Source: Verrucomicrobiia bacterium
Lineage (GTDB): Bacteria; Verrucomicrobiota; Verrucomicrobiia; Limisphaerales; DSYF01
Assembly (NCBI GenBank): GCA_035765895.1
Contig: DASTWL010000063.1
Location: 1 to 64,000, forward strand
DNA: 64,000 nt
Reading direction: 5' to 3'
The notes below the pieces were generated by a model. It saw only the letters and a program-made list of their open reading frames with translations, was not told where the DNA came from and ran no database searches. The position numbers were made by a program, and so were the translations under genes. Positions 61,553 to 64,000 of this stretch are shown here, one piece after another. The stretch's first letter is position 1, and each line of letters opens with the position of its first letter.

Positions 61553-61594
61553 CCGGCATGGCGGGCCGGGCAAATAACCCGCTGAAGAGCAGTT

Positions 61595-61987
61595 ATGCCG
61601 ATCAAATCAACACCACTGATTTCAGAGAAGGTCTTGCACGTTCGCGTGAGCGGGCGGTTGAGCGACGCCGACTATCGCCAGTTTGTTCCTGAAGTCGAGG
61701 CGTTGTTGGCAAGGCACGGAAGCCTGCGATTGTTGGTTGAGCTGGCCGACTTTCATGGCTGGGACGCGGGCGCACTGTGGGACGATTTCAAGGTGTATTT
61801 GAAACACGGCAACGAAATCGACCGGCTGGCCATCGTGGGCGAAAAGCGGTGGCAGGAATGGATGACCCGTCTGGCCCGGCCCTTCTTGAGCGCCGAAATT
61901 CGTTATTTCGACCACGGGCACGAGAGCGAAGCGCGCCGCTGGATTCTGGAGCAATGCGTTGTCGCTACCGCAGAAGACAAGCCTTGA
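61595..61987 (+). CDS. SpoIIAA-like (STAS-related) protein
   Basis: Cytosolic protein of 130 aa of the SpoIIAA-like/DUF3478 family. Sequence cues: VLHVRVSGRLSDADYRQFVPE, LRLLVELADFHGWDAGALWDD, HGNEIDRLAIVGEKRWQEWM and IRYFDHGHESEARRWI. The fold is STAS-like, but the phospho-Ser site of true anti-anti-sigma factors is not conserved. A possible role is lipid or ligand binding. It stands alone between divergent SCO1 and the convergent AIM24-like gene. Confidence 0.85.
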   Translation: MPIKSTPLISEKVLHVRVSGRLSDADYRQFVPEVEALLARHGSLRLLVELADFHGWDAGALWDDFKVYLKHGNEIDRLAIVGEKRWQEWMTRLARPFLSAEIRYFDHGHESEARRWILEQCVVATAEDKP

Positions 61988-62030
61988 GCGGGTTGCTGTT
62001 GTATGATGTGTGCCGCACCGCGGGCGGCTT

Positions 62031-62873
62031 TCAACTGTTGTCGCCGTCCAGCAAATCACCCAGCCCGCCGAGAATGGATCCTTCGCCCTTGCGGCGCCCG
62101 CCCCCTTGCGGCGCGGCCGCGTAAATCCGGCCGGCGAGCCGGCTGAAGGGCAGCGATTGGAGCCACACGCGACCGGGACCGCGCAAAGTGGCGAAGAAAA
62201 GCCCCTCGCCGCCGAAAAGCGCCGTTTTGATTTTGCCGACAAACTGGATGTCGAACTCCACAGTCGGCTGAAAGCCTACCACGCAGCCGGTGTCCACCCG
62301 CAGCAGTTCACCCGGAGCGAGCTGGCGTTCGATGATGGTTCCGCCGGCGTGCATGAACGCCCACCCGTCGCCCTGCAGCCGTTCCATGATGAAGCCTTCC
62401 CCGCCAAACAGGCCGGCACCCAGGCGCTTGTTGAACGCGATGCCGATGCTGACGCCTTTGGCCGCGCACAAGAACGCGTCCTTCTGCGTCCAGATTTCGC
62501 CGCCCAATTCGGCCAGGTGCACGGGGATGATTTTGCCGGGATAGGGCGCACCGAAGGCCACCCGCTTTTTGCCGGCGGTCCGATTTTGAAAGACCGTCAT
62601 GAACAGCGATTCACCCGTCAGCAAACGTTTGCCGGCGCCCATCAACGCGCCCAGAAAGCCGCTGTTCTGTTGCGAGCCGTCCCCGAAAATGGTCTCCATT
62701 TCGATCCCGTCGTCCATATACATCATGCCGCCCGCCTCGGCGACCACGGCTTCATTGGGATCCAGTTCCACTTCCACAAACTGCAAATCGTCACCGTAAA
62801 TCTGGTAATCGACCTCGTGCATGGCCCGCGAAGGGACGGGGCCGCCAATAATGGGGGGCAGGTTGCTTTGCAT
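62031..62873 (-). CDS. AIM24/TIGR00266-family protein
   Basis: Protein of 280 aa from the ATG at 62871-62873, of the widespread AIM24 family (TIGR00266), a double beta-helix fold. Cues: [124 protein letters not shown] and [23 protein letters not shown]. The tail is Gly/Arg-rich. Mitochondrial AIM24 affects inner-membrane organisation. The bacterial role is unknown. Confidence 0.9.
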   Translation of the reverse strand: MQSNLPPIIGGPVPSRAMHEVDYQIYGDDLQFVEVELDPNEAVVAEAGGMMYMDDGIEMETIFGDGSQQNSGFLGALMGAGKRLLTGESLFMTVFQNRTAGKKRVAFGAPYPGKIIPVHLAELGGEIWTQKDAFLCAAKGVSIGIAFNKRLGAGLFGGEGFIMERLQGDGWAFMHAGGTIIERQLAPGELLRVDTGCVVGFQPTVEFDIQFVGKIKTALFGGEGLFFATLRGPGRVWLQSLPFSRLAGRIYAAAPQGGGRRKGEGSILGGLGDLLDGDNS

Positions 62874-63003
62874 GGTCCGAAGATAGGAACCACCCGGGGA
62901 GGCGCAGCTACAAAATCCGGGAATTTCCATAATCAGGGTGTCGACGGGCCGTCAGGAAGCGGCTGGCGTTTGGTGGTGCTTGCGCTACTCTGCGCTTGGA
63001 TTT

Positions 63004-64000
63004 ATGGGCAAAATGTTTGATTCGATCGACTGGGTCATCGCCGACATCCGGCGCGGGCGGATGGTGATCCTGGTGGACGACGCGGACCGCGAGAACGAAG
63101 GTGACGTCATCATGGCCGCCGAGTTTGTGACGCCTCAAGCGGTCAACTTCATGGCCAAACATGGGCGCGGTCTCATCTGCGTGCCCACCACCAGCGAACG
63201 GCTCAAGCAACTCGGGATCGAGGAGATGGTCAAACAAAACCGCGACAGCTTCAAAACCGATTTCCAGGTGAGCGTCGACGCGGCGCGTGGCATCAGCACC
63301 GGCATCAGCGCGGCCGACCGCGCCCGCACGATCGCCATCATGGCGAGTCCGACCGCGCTGCCCGAGGATCTCGTCCAGCCCGGGCATGTGTTTCCGCTGC
63401 GGGCCAAGCCGGGCGGGGTGTTGCAGCGTGCCGGCCACACCGAGGCCGCCGTTGACCTTGCCACGCTCGCCGGCTGCCGGCCCATGGCGGTGATCTGTGA
63501 GATCATGAACGATGACGGCAGCATGGCCCGGCTGCCGCACCTCCGACGGTTCGCCGCGAAGCATCGTCTGAAAATCGCCACGATCGCCGACCTCATCGAA
63601 TACCGACGCACCCGCGAAAAGCTGATTGAGCCCGTGGAAACCATCAAGATGCCGACGGACTACGGCGATTTCAACCTGCACCTGTATCGCTCACGCCTTG
63701 ATGGCCAGCATCACCTGGCGCTGGTGCGGGGTGACGTGGCCGGCAAAAAGGGCGTGCTCGTGCGCGTGCACAGCGAATGCCTGACCGGCGACGTGTTCGG
63801 CTCGCGCCGGTGCGATTGCGGGCCACAACTGCACCAGGCCCTGCGGCAGATTGCCGAGGCCGGCCGTGGGGTGCTGGTTTACATGCGGCAGGAAGGGCGC
63901 GGCATCGGGCTGCCCGCCAAGATCAAGGCTTACAAGCTGCAGGAGGCCGGGCTCGACACGGTGCAGGCCAACGAGAAACTCGGGTTCCCGATGGACCTGC
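63004..64000 (+). CDS. ribBA: Bifunctional RibBA, partial (C-terminus beyond right edge)
   Basis: Riboflavin synthesis enzyme, 332 codons visible. Residues 1-205 are 3,4-dihydroxy-2-butanone-4-phosphate synthase ([55 protein letters not shown]). From about 240 the GTP cyclohydrolase II part begins ([20 protein letters not shown]) with the zinc ligands in [16 protein letters not shown] (C-x10-C-x-C) and [18 protein letters not shown]. Starts at 63004 or 63013 are both possible. The frame is open at the right edge. Confidence 0.95.
   Translation, partial: MGKMFDSIDWVIADIRRGRMVILVDDADRENEGDVIMAAEFVTPQAVNFMAKHGRGLICVPTTSERLKQLGIEEMVKQNRDSFKTDFQVSVDAARGISTGISAADRARTIAIMASPTALPEDLVQPGHVFPLRAKPGGVLQRAGHTEAAVDLATLAGCRPMAVICEIMNDDGSMARLPHLRRFAAKHRLKIATIADLIEYRRTREKLIEPVETIKMPTDYGDFNLHLYRSRLDGQHHLALVRGDVAGKKGVLVRVHSECLTGDVFGSRRCDCGPQLHQALRQIAEAGRGVLVYMRQEGRGIGLPAKIKAYKLQEAGLDTVQANEKLGFPMDL

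Noticed and set aside
1-64000. CRISPR arrays, rRNA operons and intact insertion sequences
   Set aside because: No regularly spaced repeats, no rRNA-like sequence and no transposase frames were seen on either strand.

Overview
The window is a GC-rich (about 60 %) bacterial chromosome segment with no rRNA genes, no CRISPR array and no intact mobile element. Gene content (DUF1844 protein next to a LON-substrate-binding-domain protein, an NfeD/slipin pair, KdpABCDE, several secreted orphan proteins) and the protein style suggest Verrucomicrobiota, probably the Limisphaerales/Pedosphaerales side. That placement is an inference from family resemblance, not a computed phylogeny.

Layout. 1-2.4 kb: the 5' part of an MMPL/RND exporter running off the left edge, and a YbjQ-like protein. 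2.4-10.2 kb: a complete potassium-uptake operon kdpA-B-C-D-E on the minus strand. 10.3-15 kb: PilT-like ATPase, TPR protein, small membrane protein, Ycf46-type AAA ATPase and an ECF sigma factor with a small partner. 15.1-19.6 kb: a frameshifted small secreted protein, a response regulator with a multi-PAS/GAF histidine kinase, and dprA. 19.7-27.2 kb: purine synthesis genes purF and purS-Q-L. purL carries an in-frame palindromic repeat, and an AT-rich PD-(D/E)XK nuclease-like gene sits between purQ and purL. 27.2-43.7 kb: housekeeping and envelope genes (GAF protein, GST-like, PhoH, NfeD/slipin, NYN RNase, VWA protein, SerA, parvulin, DUF1844, LON-like domain, FmdB, MoxR with a zinc ribbon).

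43.9-57.8 kb is the most interesting part: an accessory block starting at a tRNA-Arg(UCU) gene. It holds a secreted six-hairpin glycosidase, a hemerythrin protein whose N-terminal half looks like a tyrosine-recombinase remnant, a decayed DUF3088 gene, and an NsrR-type nitric-oxide sensor. An eight-gene co-directional run follows: pyruvate dehydrogenase E1-alpha, E1-beta, E2 and E3, a zinc-ribbon protein, a ferredoxin, a copper nitrite reductase (NirK, AniA-like) and NADH dehydrogenase II. The nsrR-pdhA gap holds a near-consensus NsrR operator overlapping a predicted promoter. A second near-consensus operator lies at 56541-56563, between a decayed nsrR copy joined to a decayed odhB/sucB fragment and a second hemerythrin gene followed by ric/ytfE. 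Together these suggest an NO-responsive regulon that couples pyruvate oxidation, NADH oxidation, nitrite reduction and NO-damage repair.

57.8-64 kb: a gene-poor 0.8 kb stretch, a YgjP-like metallopeptidase, a divergent dihydropteroate-synthase-like protein, DUF420 and SCO1 proteins (terminal oxidase assembly), a SpoIIAA-like protein, an AIM24-like protein, and the 5' part of ribBA running off the right edge.
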